The notes: generated by a model from the sequence alone, not told the origin. A stretch of DNA of 64,000 bases from Siphonodentalium dalli (GCA_032622095.1 CP136069.1:188841122-188905121); one strand, 5' to 3'; shown: positions 1 through 11,511, counted from the stretch's first letter. A program made the numbers and translations.

Positions 1-783
1 TTTATGCGGATCTGACACTAGTTACGAAAACACAAGATTTAAAGGCGAATTCCCTGCTAGACAGATATGATTTTTTTGTGTAAAAAGTTTCCCGAAATGT
101 CAATTTTTCAGATTAAAAAAAAAAATTGGACCCATGGTTCATATAGCCAACAGCATACGCTAAAACGTTAGCACTGAGGCCTATGGAAAACATTTACACC
201 AGTGTAACCTATTGATTGTATACGTGCGACGACCATTATTATTATTAGTTTATCAACCTCCAAAATGAAGAGCATACATGATACATTATAATGTGTAATG
301 TGGAATAATTAGTTGTCCGCGAACACAGGTTCTATAAACATATGGTAGTATTTACATAATGCACTATATACATTCAATCAGGATTCACTTATATTTGCCT
401 GTAGACTGTATCTGAATATGTCACATGTGTGTGGACGTATCGGGTCAGTGCTATGCTCCGACTTCTGATGGTTCAGCTATTGTGTCGTACCAACTGAGAG
501 CCAGTGTAGAGAAAGGAGGACGAGGCAATGATAAATTGAATTCGAAGTGGAAATTCATTACAGTTTGAATGAATTCAAAATCCACAAAATGCTAATGTAA
601 TTGAATTGAATTTTGAAATGTGTTTTCAACGAAGAAACATGAATAGATTACGAAAGCCTTACCAAGTTAACATTCGAATTATATATGCAGTATACATGCG
701 TTGGGTAACAACGGCCTCTTGTCTGATCTTGTCACGCTTTATGACGCACATAATATTGCTTTAAAACATCCCAAATATGATCC
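1..783. other. No recognised feature
   Basis: AT-rich DNA without a convincing ORF or repeat on either strand. Confidence 0.5.
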
Positions 784-787
784 TTAA

Positions 788-3203
788 AAGTGGATTATCT
801 CTTTGTAAACATGTATTATATAGTTACCGGGGTATAAAGATGGATTATCTCTTTGTAAACATGTATTTTATAGTTACCGGAGTATAAAGATGGATTATCT
901 CTTTGTAAACATATATTGTATAGTTACCGGGGTATAAAGATGGATTATCTCTTTGTAAACATGTATTGTATAGTTATCGGGGTATAAAGATGGATTATCT
1001 CTTTGTAAACATGTATTGTATAGTTACCGGGGTATAAAGATGGATTATCTCTTTGTAAACATGTATTGTATAGTTACCAGGGTATAAAGATGGATTATCT
1101 CTTTGTAAACATGTATTATATAGTTACCAGGGTATAAAGATGGATTATCTCTTTGTAAACATGTATTATATAGTTACCGGGGTATAAAGATGGATTATCT
1201 CTTTGTAAACATGTATTATATAGTTACCAGGGTATAAAGATGGATTATCTCTTTGTAAACATGTATTATATAGTTACCGGGGTATACAGATGGATGATCT
1301 CTTTGTAAACATGTATTGTATAGTTACCGGGGTATAAAGATGGATGATCTCTTTGTAAACATGTATTATATAGTTACCAGGGTATACAGAAGGATTATCT
1401 CTTTGTAAACATGTATTATATAGTTACCGGGGTATACAGAAGGATTATCTCTTTGTAAACATGTATTATATAGTTACCGGGGTATAAAGATGGATGATCT
1501 CTTTGTAAACATGTATTGTATAGTTACCGGGGCATAAAGATGGATTATCTCTTTGTAAACATGTATTATATAGTTACCGGGGTATAAAGATGGATTATCT
1601 CTTTGTAAACATGTATTGTATAGTTACCGGGGTATAAAGATGGATTATCTCTTTGTAAACATGTATTGTATAGTTACCGGGGTATAAAGATGGATTATCT
1701 CTTTGTAAACATGTATTATATAGTTACCGGGGTATACAGATGGATTATCTCTTTGTAAACATGTATTATATAGTTACCGGGGTATAAAGATGGATTATCT
1801 CTTTGTAAACATGTATTATATAGTTACCGGGGTATAAAGATGGATTATCTCTTTGTAAACATGTATTATATAGTTACCGGGGTATACAGATGGATTATCT
1901 ATTTGTAAACATGTATTGTATAGTTACCGGGGTATAAAGATGGATTATCTCTTTGTAAACATGTATTATATAGTTACCGGGGTATAAAGATGGATTATCT
2001 CTTTGTAAACATGTATTATATAGTTACCGGGGTATAAAGATGGATTAACTCTTTGTAAACATGTATTATATAGTTACCGGGGTATACAGATGGATTATCT
2101 ATTTGTAAACATGTATTGTATAGTTACCGGGGTATAAAGATGGATTATCTCTTTGTAAACATGTATTATATAGTTACCGGGGTATAAAGATGGATTATCT
2201 CTTTGTAAACATGTATTATATAGTTACCGGGGTATAAAGATGGATTATCTCTTTGTAAACATGTATTATATAGTTACCGGGGTATAAAGATGGATTATCT
2301 CTCTGTAAACATGTATTATATAGTTACCGGGGTATAAAGATGGATTATCTCTTTGTAAACATGTATTGTATAGTTACCGGGGTATAAAGATGGATTATCT
2401 CTTTGTAAACATGTATTATATAGTTACCGGGGTATAAAGATGGATTATCTCTTTGTAAACATGTATTGTATAGTTACCGGGGTATAAAGATGGATTATCT
2501 CTTTGTAAACATGTATTATATAGTTACCGGGGTATAAAGATGGATTATCTCTTTGTAAACATGTATTATATAGTTACCGGGGTATAAAGATGGATTATCT
2601 CTTTGTAAACATGTATTATATAGTTACCGGGGTATAAAGATGGATTATCTCTTTGTAAACATGTATTATATAGTTACCGGGGTATAAAGATGGATTATCT
2701 CTTTGTAAACATGTATTATATAGTTACCGGGGTATAAAATGTTAGGTATGAATCGAAGACTCCTGTCCGGAAACGCTTCTATCGATCAAAATTGATTTTA
2801 TTACGAATATTTTCTGGTCTAAAAAGGTGTCGTTGTTCCGCAAACGAACAATAGTGGTTACTGTTAACAGAGACCAGAAATTTTATTGTGTAATTTTGTC
2901 ACAAATAAACGTTAATTAGACTCATTGTCGATTATTACTATGGAATAACACAATACAATCAATCAATCTGTGACATTTGACGTTCGGTACGTAGCTATGG
3001 GAACAGCCTATGGTATTGCCCGAATGGTCTGTACTAAAAATAGACAAATAAAGTGTCCCAATTAATCATAATAAAATATTCGAAATAAAATCAATACTAA
3101 TTGATAGAAGCCTTTCCAGACAGCGATTTTCAATTAAAATTTATTATTTTATACCCATGCACGCAACTATTTAAAATTTGTTATTTAAAGAGATAATCCA
3201 TCT
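788..3203. mobile_element. Long-TIR MITE (family A, copy 1) whose left end is amplified into a 39-copy array
   Basis: The element lies between TTAA at 784-787 and TTAA at 3204-3207. The right end, read as reverse complement, starts AGATGGATTATCTCTTT and shares about 130 bp with the unit-plus-flank on the left, including TTTATTTCGAATATTTT and the GGTATAAAAT block. Without the array it would be about 530 bp, like copy 3 (31342-31869). There is no coding capacity. The TTAA flanks suggest a piggyBac-type or other TTAA-targeting transposase; the TIR itself does not identify the superfamily. Confidence 0.8.
791..2740 (+). repeat. Minisatellite, 50-bp unit, 39 copies
   Basis: The unit begins TGGATTATCTCTTTGTAAAC, then ATGTATTATATAGTTACC and GGGGTATAAAGA. 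Phase is kept exactly every 50 bp from 791 to the last copy at 2691. Copies are nearly identical, with recurrent variants (ATTATA/ATTGTA, CCGG/CCAG, AAAGA/CAGA). The unit equals the terminal part of the family A TIR. Confidence 0.95.
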
Positions 3204-3207
3204 TTAA

Positions 3208-3951
3208 GTAATTTCATTTTTCTTTTGACTGTTCAGCGGAAAATTGTCTTAGGGAATTTGGACATATTTTATATTAAATCGGACCGGGCATCTTTAATAA
3301 TCCTGGTATAAACTAAATATACTTATAATATTTCAGGAACAATAAATTTACACCGAGTCTGCCTAACTCTTCAGGGTTCGTGCCAGTCGTATATGGTAGA
3401 ATGGGCCTAAATGGAAATCTCTCTGGTGGAGTAAATTTGTTCATCATAAATACTATTTACCAGCGTCAGCGCAGCGTTTTAATCACGGAACGTGCTGCTG
3501 TTCTAGTGTTTAGTACTCTCATTCGATTTTCAATAGAATCTCAATACAATCTGCGGAACAAAAACTATATATGGCCATCGAATCTGCACCGATTAAACGC
3601 GCTAAAGAAATGCGTCGTTCTGTACCGCAGCGCTAAACAATAGTGGTTAAGAGAAGGCCTTTCTATCCAGAATAAAAGAGCACCACATATATCGGATTGA
3701 CGGGTTGTGTGGTTAACCACCGCCTTCCGAGTCATCCGGTATTAAACGGTATCTTCTTTATTAACCACTACATCTCATACCAGTTTTGGTGAAATTTAGA
3801 ACAGCAAACAATAGACTGTCTATATATAACGAGATTTAATGACGTTGAATTAAAAAACTAAACCAAAAAACAAAACAAAAACAAAACAAACAAACAAAAA
3901 ACACAACGAGAATGTATTATATAGAATGTGCGGTTCGGAAACCTATGCATA
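3208..3951. other. Intermobile spacer with a small inverted repeat
   Basis: AGTGGTTAAGAGAAG at about 3642 is inverted as CTTCTTTATTAACCACT at about 3751-3767, a possible 125-bp foldback element. An A-rich stretch (AAACAAAA type) lies at 3852-3902. The frame at 3380-3643 has no recognisable domain and I do not call it a gene. Confidence 0.35.
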
Positions 3952-4653
3952 GAACCACCACACCGCATTTATTTACTATCTTGATTAATCAACTTACTAT
4001 CTTGATTAATGAAGCAAAGTTGTTTAATAAGGGCAGCTCAGTTGATTAATCAAGATAGCTAAGTTCATTAATCAAGATCTCTATGTTGATTAATCAAGCT
4101 TAAGAGCTAAGTTGATTAATCAATATTTCCATGTTTGATTAATCAAGATAGCTAAGTTGATTAATCAAGATAGCTAAGTTGATTAATAAAGATTGCTCAG
4201 TTGATTAATCAAGATATCTAACTTGATTACTCAAGATATCTAATTTCATTAATCGAGATAGTAAGTTGATTAATCAAGATATCTAAGTTGATTAATCAAG
4301 ATTGCTAAGTTGATTAATCAAGATATTAACTTGATTACTCAAGATATCTAAGTTCATTAATCGAGATAGCAAGTTGATTAATCAAGATAGCTAAGTTCAT
4401 TAATCAAGATATCTAAGTTGATTAATCAAGATAGCTAAGTTGATTAATCAAGATAGCTAAGTTCATTAATCAAGATAGCTAAGTTCATTAATCAAGATAG
4501 CTAAGTTGATTAATCAAGATAGCTAAGTTGATTAATCAATACTGCTAAGTTGATTAATCAAGATAGCTAAGTTGATTAATCAAGAATCTAAGTTCATTAA
4601 TCAAGATAGTAAGTTGATTAATCAAAATAGTATATAAAGTGGTGTGGCGGTTC
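3952..4653. mobile_element. TIR element carrying a 22-bp tandem array
   Basis: The left end GAACCACCACACCGC and right end GCGGTGTGGTGGTTC-like sequence (GTGGTGTGGCGGTTC) form inverted repeats. They continue inward through ACTATCTTGATTAATCAA for about 42 bp. The flanks are TA (3950-3951 and 4654-4655), consistent with a TA target duplication. The interior is an irregular array of about 22 bp (AAGTTGATTAATCAAGATAG). Each unit contains the palindrome TTGATTAATCAA, which is also the inner part of the TIR. Confidence 0.75.
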
Positions 4654-5077
4654 TACACTGCCTTGGAAACCTGCGACGAGTTTCATATTCTTTTAGTCTG
4701 CGAAAATTGTGTCAATATTAGGACTAAATATATTCCTGGCAATTAGTGATTGAACCCTTCACAAGAATAGTTATAAATGTCCTCCGGTATATTGATATAT
4801 CATTCAATGTTGAAGAACAAAGTATTTATTTGAAATTAAGATAGCAATATATTATTAGATCTACAGAGCTATACAAGTGTATTTATGTGCACATTTTACT
4901 CTATCCATAGTATACACGTGTGTATGTTTACGTGTACAGTATGTTATGTCTATAGGCTATATATATACAGCTAGGTGTTATGATTATTACCATATACATA
5001 TTATTGTATTTGAACATTCTGAATTAATGACGAACCAGCCAAGACGTATATACAAGGATTATATATAAAACAATATC
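4654..5077. other. No recognised feature
   Basis: AT-rich sequence. The frame at 4877-5068 has low-complexity composition and no domain. Confidence 0.4.
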
Positions 5078-5237
5078 TAATCGGGGTTCACGACTAGATA
5101 GCGATTACGATTCCAATTAACTCAGGATACTCATTTTTGAAATATAATCCTAACAGCGCGTGGCACCTGTTACTCAGATTGAATAACAATCGATATTTAA
5201 TCCTAACATCGCGTGGCAAATGTTACTCAGATTGAAT
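5078..5237. repeat. Fragment of dispersed element G
   Basis: AATCGGGGTTCACGACTAGA and the repeated AATCCTAACA(G/T)CGCGTGGCA match the ends of the inverted-repeat element at 17755-18166. The TCCTAAC...GTTACTCAGATTGAAT segment is present twice in tandem. Confidence 0.5.
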
Positions 5238-5549
5238 TTCAATTTCTTGTTTTCTTTAACAATTTTATAATTTCACCCATACAGAGCCCCAGACAAACAT
5301 GAGCAGACGACACTCTTCTATATGCTTCTATATATGTGTGGGGCTCCCTGCAGGGTAATGGATGTTTTTTATTTTATGTCCTAAAATTGTAAGAAACATT
5401 TATTTAAAAAAAATATAAAAAATTGTTAGGCCAATGCATTCTCTTATATATGCGAGGCGACCTATGGTCGACTCGCATATATAAGAGAATGCTTTGGCAC
5501 AGGGTAAAAAAAATCCCGACTTACGACTGGATTTGATATGGCGGGTCAC
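5238..5549. mobile_element. GTGACCC-family MITE (C1), left-truncated copy
   Basis: Matches the right two-thirds of the full copies at 12179, 16337 and 40358: the internal block with CAGAGCCCCAGACAAACATG, one 69-bp hairpin (5430-5498), then ATCCCGACTTACGACTGGAT and the terminal GGCGGGTCAC at 5540-5549. The left hairpin and left TIR are missing. Confidence 0.85.
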
Positions 5550-5729
5550 ATATATTAGTTTATCACATAATTTGCCCATAAAAGCAGTTTCATAATTATC
5601 GATAAGAGACACGTTTAATATCAGCGCGTGCGATGACGTCCCATCGTTCTTCAAATGACTTGCGATCGCTGCGGTTTTTATCGTTGTTTTCGATGGATAT
5701 TTCGCATTGCTTCGCGTTTATTTGATCAT

Positions 5730-5890
5730 GTGATAAAAAGTATCTCACACTCGTCCTATTTTATACGTAATTTATCAACCTCGTCCACTAAATTCTATTT
5801 GAGCCTCGGTAAACCTCGGCTAAAATCGAATTTAGTGAACTCGGTTGATAAATTCCGTATAAAATAGAAACTCATGTGAGATCCTCTATA
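5730..5890. mobile_element. Foldback element (long inverted repeat, about 60-bp arms)
   Basis: Left arm TATCTCACACTCGTCCTATT continues through TTATCAACCTCGTCCACTAA; the right arm is its reverse complement and ends at GTGAGATCCTC. The loop is about 25 bp. It resembles the foldbacks at 18598-18666 and 37181-37320 in having an AGATCCT-type end. Confidence 0.7.
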
Positions 5891-5934
5891 TATATAATCC
5901 TTCAACATTAACTTGAATGTTGTTTACATTACAC

Positions 5935-6200
5935 TCACTCAAAATTCAAACGTGCTGTTAATGCCATTAACAGGGCGTAATGCCTTGGCAGTGAGTACAG
6001 ATGTGAGGTATAAAAGTACACAATGGCTGCGGACACACGTACCACAGTAGCAATGGCATAGTAGGTGTGACATCTTACTATGGTGGAGTTTGGTGACAAT
6101 GGCTGCGGACACACGTACCACATTAGCGATGGCATAGTAGGTGTGACAATTAATTATGGTAGAGTTTGGTGACAATTGGTCAACATAATTTATATACTAT
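5935..6200. repeat. Two tandem copies of a 76-bp unit
   Basis: GGCTGCGGACACACGTACCA ... GAGTTTGGTGACAAT occurs at about 6022 and again at about 6098. Further single or inverted copies lie at 6520-6640, 8636-8715 and 11443-11510. It borders element E copies, so it is probably part of the same mobile family. Frames across it are repeat translations. Confidence 0.6.
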
Positions 6201-6202
6201 AG

Positions 6203-6510
6203 GGAGTCGTGTCGCGCGCCGCATATTCGCACAGTGAGTCGACTGACCAATTAACCCATTGAGTTTCACCAAGGTTGATCTCTACTCATTACGTTTAGCC
6301 ACATTGTATTCTCTACGATACATACAATTGCACGACCGATCGTCCAGAATTGTCTTGTGTGTTAGCATTAAAAATATAACATTGCGTGTTGAGTAACGAT
6401 CAACAGCGACAAGACATATGGTTTGATAAATCATTGAGATGTCGATCTCGACGCTGATAGAGCTTGGAAAAAACTCATTGTGTGAATGTGCGGCGGGCGA
6501 CATGTCTCGC
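6203..6510. mobile_element. Dispersed element E, copy 1
   Basis: The ends are TGTCGCGCGCCGCATATTCG and CGGCGGGCGACA, an inverted terminal motif. The interior (TTTCACCAAGGTTGATCTCT, ATTGCACGACCGATCGTCCA) matches copy 2 at 8752-9111 closely. A third, rearranged piece lies at 6648-6760 in inverse order. Confidence 0.6.
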
Positions 6511-6799
6511 TATGGCACAGGAATATGACGACCAATTGTCACCAAAATTGCACCATAATTAATTGTCACACCTACTATGCCATCGCTACTGTGATACGTG
6601 TGTTCGCAGCCAATTGGTCATTCATAATTACTATGCCATAATTAGCCATGTCGCCCACTGCATTTTCGCACAAACTGTCTACCAAGCTCTACCAGCGTCG
6701 CGGTAGATCTCTCAAGGATTTATCTACCTGAATGTCTCCCGACTGTTGATCTTTACTCAACATGCAGTGTTATATTCTTCATACTCACACACAAGTCCA

Positions 6800-7960
6800 T
6801 TTGATAACTTAACGAACAACCCTTTTCTGCCAACACTCATGATTATTCTAACTGAGAACAAATCACCCGTGTAATTTCTCAGCAGATATAAGTGAGTCCA
6901 AGTTGAAGTTAAAACCTTGTGATCAGTTGTATGTTATTGATATATCGCGTTCACATGTACGGTCGAATTGTAATACGTTGTTGGCCCTTGTGGGCCTGTG
7001 TACGTTACTATCAGGAGAACTGGGTAATAAGTTCTTGATAATAAGTTCAGTCGTTTGCTCAACTTATTATCTGTGACTCCTTCTGCGCTTTAATATAACC
7101 CATTAGCTTATATTCTTATCAGACAGTATCGCAGACTATGGTATTGCCCTTTTATGCTCGATTACAAACTTGTTGTATAAATATAAATGCCTTGGGCGGC
7201 ATACGAACTTAACACACATTCAAGACAACGATAAAATCAAAGCGATCAGAAGGAGATCACGATCAGGTGATCAGCGCACTGTTCCGTTAAAAGGATTTAA
7301 TAATTACGTTCCGTTATCTAATCCGTCCAATGGTGTAGTTGCGAAATGTATGCATTGGATCGTTGGAGTATTAGTATGTCGTTGACAAATCTGTCTTGGT
7401 TTACGTCGAATAATGATCAGTTGGAATCAGACAGTGCTCACACAGGGTTTCACTTCTCCAACTAAAAACACGCAATTGAAGTGTCTTTTCCAGAAAAATC
7501 TAAGAGCGAAGGAATGGGAGATATGGGGAGACATACAACCCTTGTATATGTAGACAGGTGTGATAAACCCTTGTATATGTAGACAGGTGTGATATTTTCT
7601 CAGACAGATACGTGGCTTTAGCTATATATGTGGTTGAAGAATTTGGATCTAAATGGAATTACTCTGTTTAGGTTTGTCTGCTGTCTAATATTCTAGCTAT
7701 TGGAATTACGACTACAACGTTCCTTGTAAACATATTTGAAGACGTATTCACGGATTCGCTGCCTATGTTTGTACTGTTCTATATTGTTCCGTCAACGTAT
7801 TTTCGATGCGGTAAGTGACTGTATGCGTTCAGCGGCTGTTGATTTAGAAGACTCGTCAAACAAAATCAAGGAATATCAAAGGTTCTGAATTATATATACA
7901 ACCCGCGCCATTTACGTCGCAAGGAAAAGATATATGTTAGAAGAAATCTAGATTGCAGTT
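6800..7960. other. Upstream region of the small gene; no clear element
   Basis: Contains a direct duplication of about 27 bp (CCCTTGTATATGTAGACAGG at 7540 and 7567). A consensus-like donor GCG|GTAAGTGAC at about 7810 and ATTGCAG at 7952-7958 could bracket a 148-bp intron in a 5' UTR; I could not support a coding exon there. No TATA box can be assigned. Confidence 0.3.
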
Positions 7961-8007
7961 TATTGACACTGAAAGGCAACATCTGCCAAAATCTGTGCTT
8001 AAAAACT

Positions 8008-8472
8008 ATGTCTTGTGATGATGAGTGTTATGAAGACATCGGAACTACAGAATCAACGCTTGAACGAAGACATTCGGTCCCAGTTGGATCTTCTGAACTT
8101 CGTCGTGCATTTTCAACTTTGGAGTTATCGGAATGTTGCACTCAGGTCTACACAACATTAGGAGAAACCAGACAGTCCCCGGTAGACACGTCGCCGTCCA
8201 GCTCGTTAGGTAGCTCTGTTGACATGTCGCCGTCCGGCTTGTTAGGCATCTCTGAGGACAGTTCAACAAGTTATCAATGCGAGGACGGTGACAATGACGT
8301 TTTTCGACGCAGGAATTCTCGAGTACGCTGGAATAGAATTTTGACTACGGTTATCAACCCGAACTCGGCAAAGAGTGAACAAAGGAGGAAATCAGAGCCG
8401 AACCTTTCATTGGAACCAGTGTTTTCTATTTTGAAGCCACCGAAACCGAATGCATTACATGCGTTCCATTAA
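8008..8472 (+). CDS. Small Ser-rich protein of unknown family, 154 aa, with 14-3-3-like and PP1-docking-like motifs
   Basis: The ATG at 8008 has A at -3 and the frame runs to TAA at 8472. The frame extends upstream without ATG to 7963, so 8008 is the first usable start. I do not recognise the family. Visible motifs: RRHSVP (20-25) and RRKSEP (126-131), both R-x-x-S-x-P sites of the kind bound by 14-3-3 after basophilic-kinase phosphorylation; RRAFS (32-36); two near-repeats VDTSPSSSLGSS / VDMSPSGLLGIS (59-82); RRRNSRVRW (100-108), fitting the [RK]VxF/W PP1-docking pattern; and FSILKPPKP (139-147) with a SILK-type PP1 motif. No signal peptide, membrane segment or structured domain is visible. 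Composition is protein-like, unlike the spurious ORFs in repeats. It may be a single-exon gene or the last exon of a longer one. Confidence 0.6.
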   Translation: MSCDDECYEDIGTTESTLERRHSVPVGSSELRRAFSTLELSECCTQVYTTLGETRQSPVDTSPSSSLGSSVDMSPSGLLGISEDSSTSYQCEDGDNDVFRRRNSRVRWNRILTTVINPNSAKSEQRRKSEPNLSLEPVFSILKPPKPNALHAFH

Positions 8473-8635
8473 ACTGATATTATAGACATCAAATATTGAT
8501 GACTACCCCTTGACGCCATTTTCTTTCACAAAAATTATGCCAACTTTGTATCGCAGATTGAACTGAATGATGACAGGATAATTGGAATGCAAGTTCAACT
8601 GGCTACTAGTACTATTACATATATTTTCCAAGTAT

Positions 8636-8751
8636 ATGGCTGCGGACACATGTACCATAGTAGCGATGGCATAGAAGGTGTCAAAATTTATTATTGTGGA
8701 GTTTGGTGACAAATGGTCGTTATTATTACTATATGCCATAACTAGCCATGT
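8636..8751. repeat. Copy of the 76-bp unit
   Basis: GGCTGCGGACACATGTACCA through GGAGTTTGGTGACAAATGGT, matching the units at 6022-6175. It lies just before an element E copy, as at 6.2 kb. Confidence 0.55.
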
Positions 8752-9111
8752 TGCCCGCCTAGTTTCCGCACAATGAGTCGACTGGACCAATTAACCGATT
8801 GCGTTTTACCAAGGTTGATCTCTACTCATTACTTTTCGCTACATTGTATTCTCTACGATATATATAATTGCACGATCGATCGTCCAGAATTGTGTTTGAC
8901 GTTTTATTGATATGCATGTTTATCTACGTATACATTAATTTCATGCGTATTAAGACAGTTCCCCAATTGCGGTTTTTTTATTTTGTGACGTATGTGTGTT
9001 GCGTAAAGATCAACAACGACACGACATTCAGGTAGATAAATCCTTCAGAGATCGACCGCGACGCTGGTAGAGCTTGGTACACACATTATGCGAATATGCA
9101 GCGGGCGACAG
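8752..9111. mobile_element. Dispersed element E, copy 2
   Basis: Begins near TGTTGCCCGCCTAGTTTCCG and ends GCAGCGGGCGACA, as in copy 1, with the same internal blocks and about 60 bp of extra central sequence. The minus-strand LINE 3' tail starts directly at its right end. Confidence 0.6.
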
Positions 9112-9350
9112 ATAGATATATACAGATACAGATAGTTTATTCTCAAGTCACCATAAATATTGGTATAATAGAGTGAGAATATATATATACATGTGAATAG
9201 ACCAATTGAACATTTAATATAACATGTATACCAATAGGGCACATTCGTGGATGGGTGTAGGTACGGTGTATACATGTAATCATGGGGAGGTAGGGGTGTA
9301 AAACAGTATCGCGTGTTATAATTGACGTATATATATATATATATATATGT

Positions 9351-9364
9351 GGGGGGGGGGGGGG
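9351..9364 (+). repeat. 14-bp G run next to a TA microsatellite
   Basis: A pure G tract directly after (AT)n at 9331-9348, inside the LINE 3' region. Confidence 0.9.
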
Positions 9365-9887
9365 TCCATTGTATAAATAATATATAATTGGCAAAAGTAA
9401 GGGGTCAGACCTGGGTCGGGGTAATATGGAGCATATGCACAAGTCAATCTTTTTATTTCGGAAAGGATGGGGTGTCATTAACTCGCGCGCGTTATATTGC
9501 AGTCTTATTGAACGGGTGAGGGGTGCATGGGGCATGTTACTTAGTTACTGCGGTTAATAGTTTGTTCATATATATTCAGGCTGTGTTGTTTGCCACAGGA
9601 GCTTCCATTAAACGTAGGGCGTCGCGGATGAATATGCTTAGATTCGTCAGAGTTCGTCTATTTCTGCAGGTGAAAAGCGCATTCAATTTGTATGTGTTGG
9701 GCCTAACTCTGTAGTAGGGTTTGATATGTTTCTGTCTTAGATCGAGTAGTTTCTTGCATTTAAGGATGATATGATACTCATCCCCGAGTTCCTCGTTACA
9801 TAGTGAACATTTTCTATCTGAGTAGTCCTTTTTGGTCCATGATCCGGATTCTACTGGCAGATGATGGTTTCTCGTTCTGAACTTAAA

Positions 9888-10358
9888 GGTACTCAACCCG
9901 ATAAAACTCCTCTCAATTACTATTTCAATGGCTTCGGGGGTCAAAAATATTTTATTCGAGTCGAGGAAGTCACCCATCAAAGCTCAGATTTGTTAGATAT
10001 CGATTTTAGAAATCTATTATTTTTCATTATCGGGAATACTATCTGGCCCAGAACTCAGTCAAAATTGCGTTAAAATTACCACTTGATTTTAGAGTTATTC
10101 ATCCTTGTCTGTTTGAATAGATTTGGAGTACACATCCAGAGCACATTACGGCAGTTATTGGTACTCATCTCGAGAACATAACAAATTTGAAAAATCAATA
10201 TCTAATAACTCTGAGCTTTGTTTGATGGGTTCCTCGACTCGAATCAAATATTTTTTACCCCCAAAGCCAAAGAAATAGTAATATAGGACCCTCTGATCGG
10301 ATTGTTGTTGTTGGAATCTGTTGAGATGGGGACCCTCTTTACGGGTTGAGTACCTTTA
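9888..10358. mobile_element. TTAA MITE (family B), complete copy inside the LINE
   Basis: Inverted termini AGGTACTCAACCCG with TTAA on both sides. The interior has the blocks CTATTTCAATGGCTTCGGGG and CCCCCAAAGCCAAAGAAATA, themselves an imperfect inverted pair, so the element is largely a long foldback. Removing the element and one TTAA makes the LINE frame continuous through ...TRLLKFRTRNHH..., which fixes the target duplication as TTAA. No ORF of its own. Confidence 0.9.
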
Positions 10359-11023
10359 AGTAAGCGGGTTATCGTTGTCTTGTTATCTAATGCTAAGTAT
10401 GTTTCTTTTGAGAATTCTGTTTTAATAATTCTGTAAAATGCACATTTATTAGAGCTTCCTATATCGCTTTGCCATGATTGTATATACGCGTCGTTCAGTC
10501 TGCGTTTAATGAGTGTATTATAGATCGAGGGGGGGGGGGGGGTGGATCCAGATATTGGATAGACCTAGATTATTTAGACTGTTTTGTATATATTCTAACC
10601 ACGCATTCTTGCATTTGTGTGTTACGTAGTAACTGTACATGACATAGTACAGAATCAGTGGAAGTCTATCGCACGTCATGTTCAATATGTTGCCCCGGTA
10701 TGACAAACTTCTGTTTCGTATTCTTATACCAATTGGGATGATGCCGGTTTCTCCGAAAATGAAAGCGGAGCTTGTTGTTTTGCGTAAATTGAGTGCGAAT
10801 TTAAGAAACCATTTCTCGAGCTTTTCTAGACTGGTGGTGCTCTCGAAACCCCATATTTCGGATCCATGTATCATTACTGGGGCGATTGATTTGTCGTATA
10901 TTTCTAAGATGCTGTCGTACGAGAGATTGTGTCTTCTGGCCTTATTTATAAGCGCGTACATTGCTTTCTTCGCGTTTTCACATCTCATATTTCGTTCTTT
11001 GCAAAAATTACATTTTCTGTTAA

Positions 11024-11415
11024 CCCTTTACCCAACAGAACGGCCCTGTGCCAATGCATTCTGTTATATATGCGAGTCGACCATAGCTCGCCTCGCATAT
11101 ATAAGACAATGCATTGGCTTAACACATTAAAAATTATAAAATTGTTAAAGAATGTAAGAAAAAATGGTAAAAAGTGTTAAAAAAAGATTTTTTTTAGGCC
11201 AATGCATTCTCTTATATATGCGAGGCGACCTATGGTCGACTCGCATATATAAGATAATGCATTGGCACAGGGCATAACTGTAACTATCACAATGTGGTCA
11301 ATGAACCGGTTCCAATGATATCCATATTTGTATGGTTCTATTGAGACAGACCGAAGATATTTTAGGCTGTTGAAGCTTTATTTGGCCGGTTTTGGCCGTT
11401 TTGTTGGGTAAAGGG
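11024..11415. mobile_element. TTAA MITE with paired hairpins (family C2), copy 1
   Basis: TTAA at 11020-11023 and 11416-11419. TIR CCCTTTACCCAACA, with a CCC(T)TT start as in many piggyBac-type ends. Two 69-bp hairpins near 11051 and 11197 face each other in inverse orientation around a 70-bp AT-rich spacer. The right part holds TGGTCAATGAACCGGTTCCA and TTGGCCGGTTTTGGCC. Sister copies lie at 42918-43310 (inverted) and 56180-56571. Confidence 0.9.
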
Positions 11416-11511
11416 TTAAACCACGTGACTATCTATTGCATTGTAATTATGACGACCAATTGTAACCAAACTCCACCATAATAAATTGTCACACCTATTA
11501 CACTCTTAGAA

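Larger units (their letters stand above)
9112..11019 (-). pseudogene. Decayed 5'-truncated LINE (C-terminal reverse transcriptase and 3' tail), interrupted by a MITE
   Basis: The minus-strand frame 10988-10518 encodes the thumb/connection part of a non-LTR reverse transcriptase (SIAPVMIHGSEIWGFES, FIFGETG). A further segment at about 10515-10363 continues the C-terminal region. The frame at 9885-9577 carries a Cys/His knuckle (CSLCNEELGDEYHIILKC). A 470-bp TTAA MITE (9886-10362) separates the last two. The 3' UTR runs to an AATAAACTATCTGTATCTG-type tail at about 9130-9112, abutting element E. A G run (10529-10542) breaks the frame. The upstream side ends at the TTAA MITE at 11020. CR1/Jockey-group affinity is likely; the clade cannot be fixed from the C-terminus. 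Confidence 0.85.
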
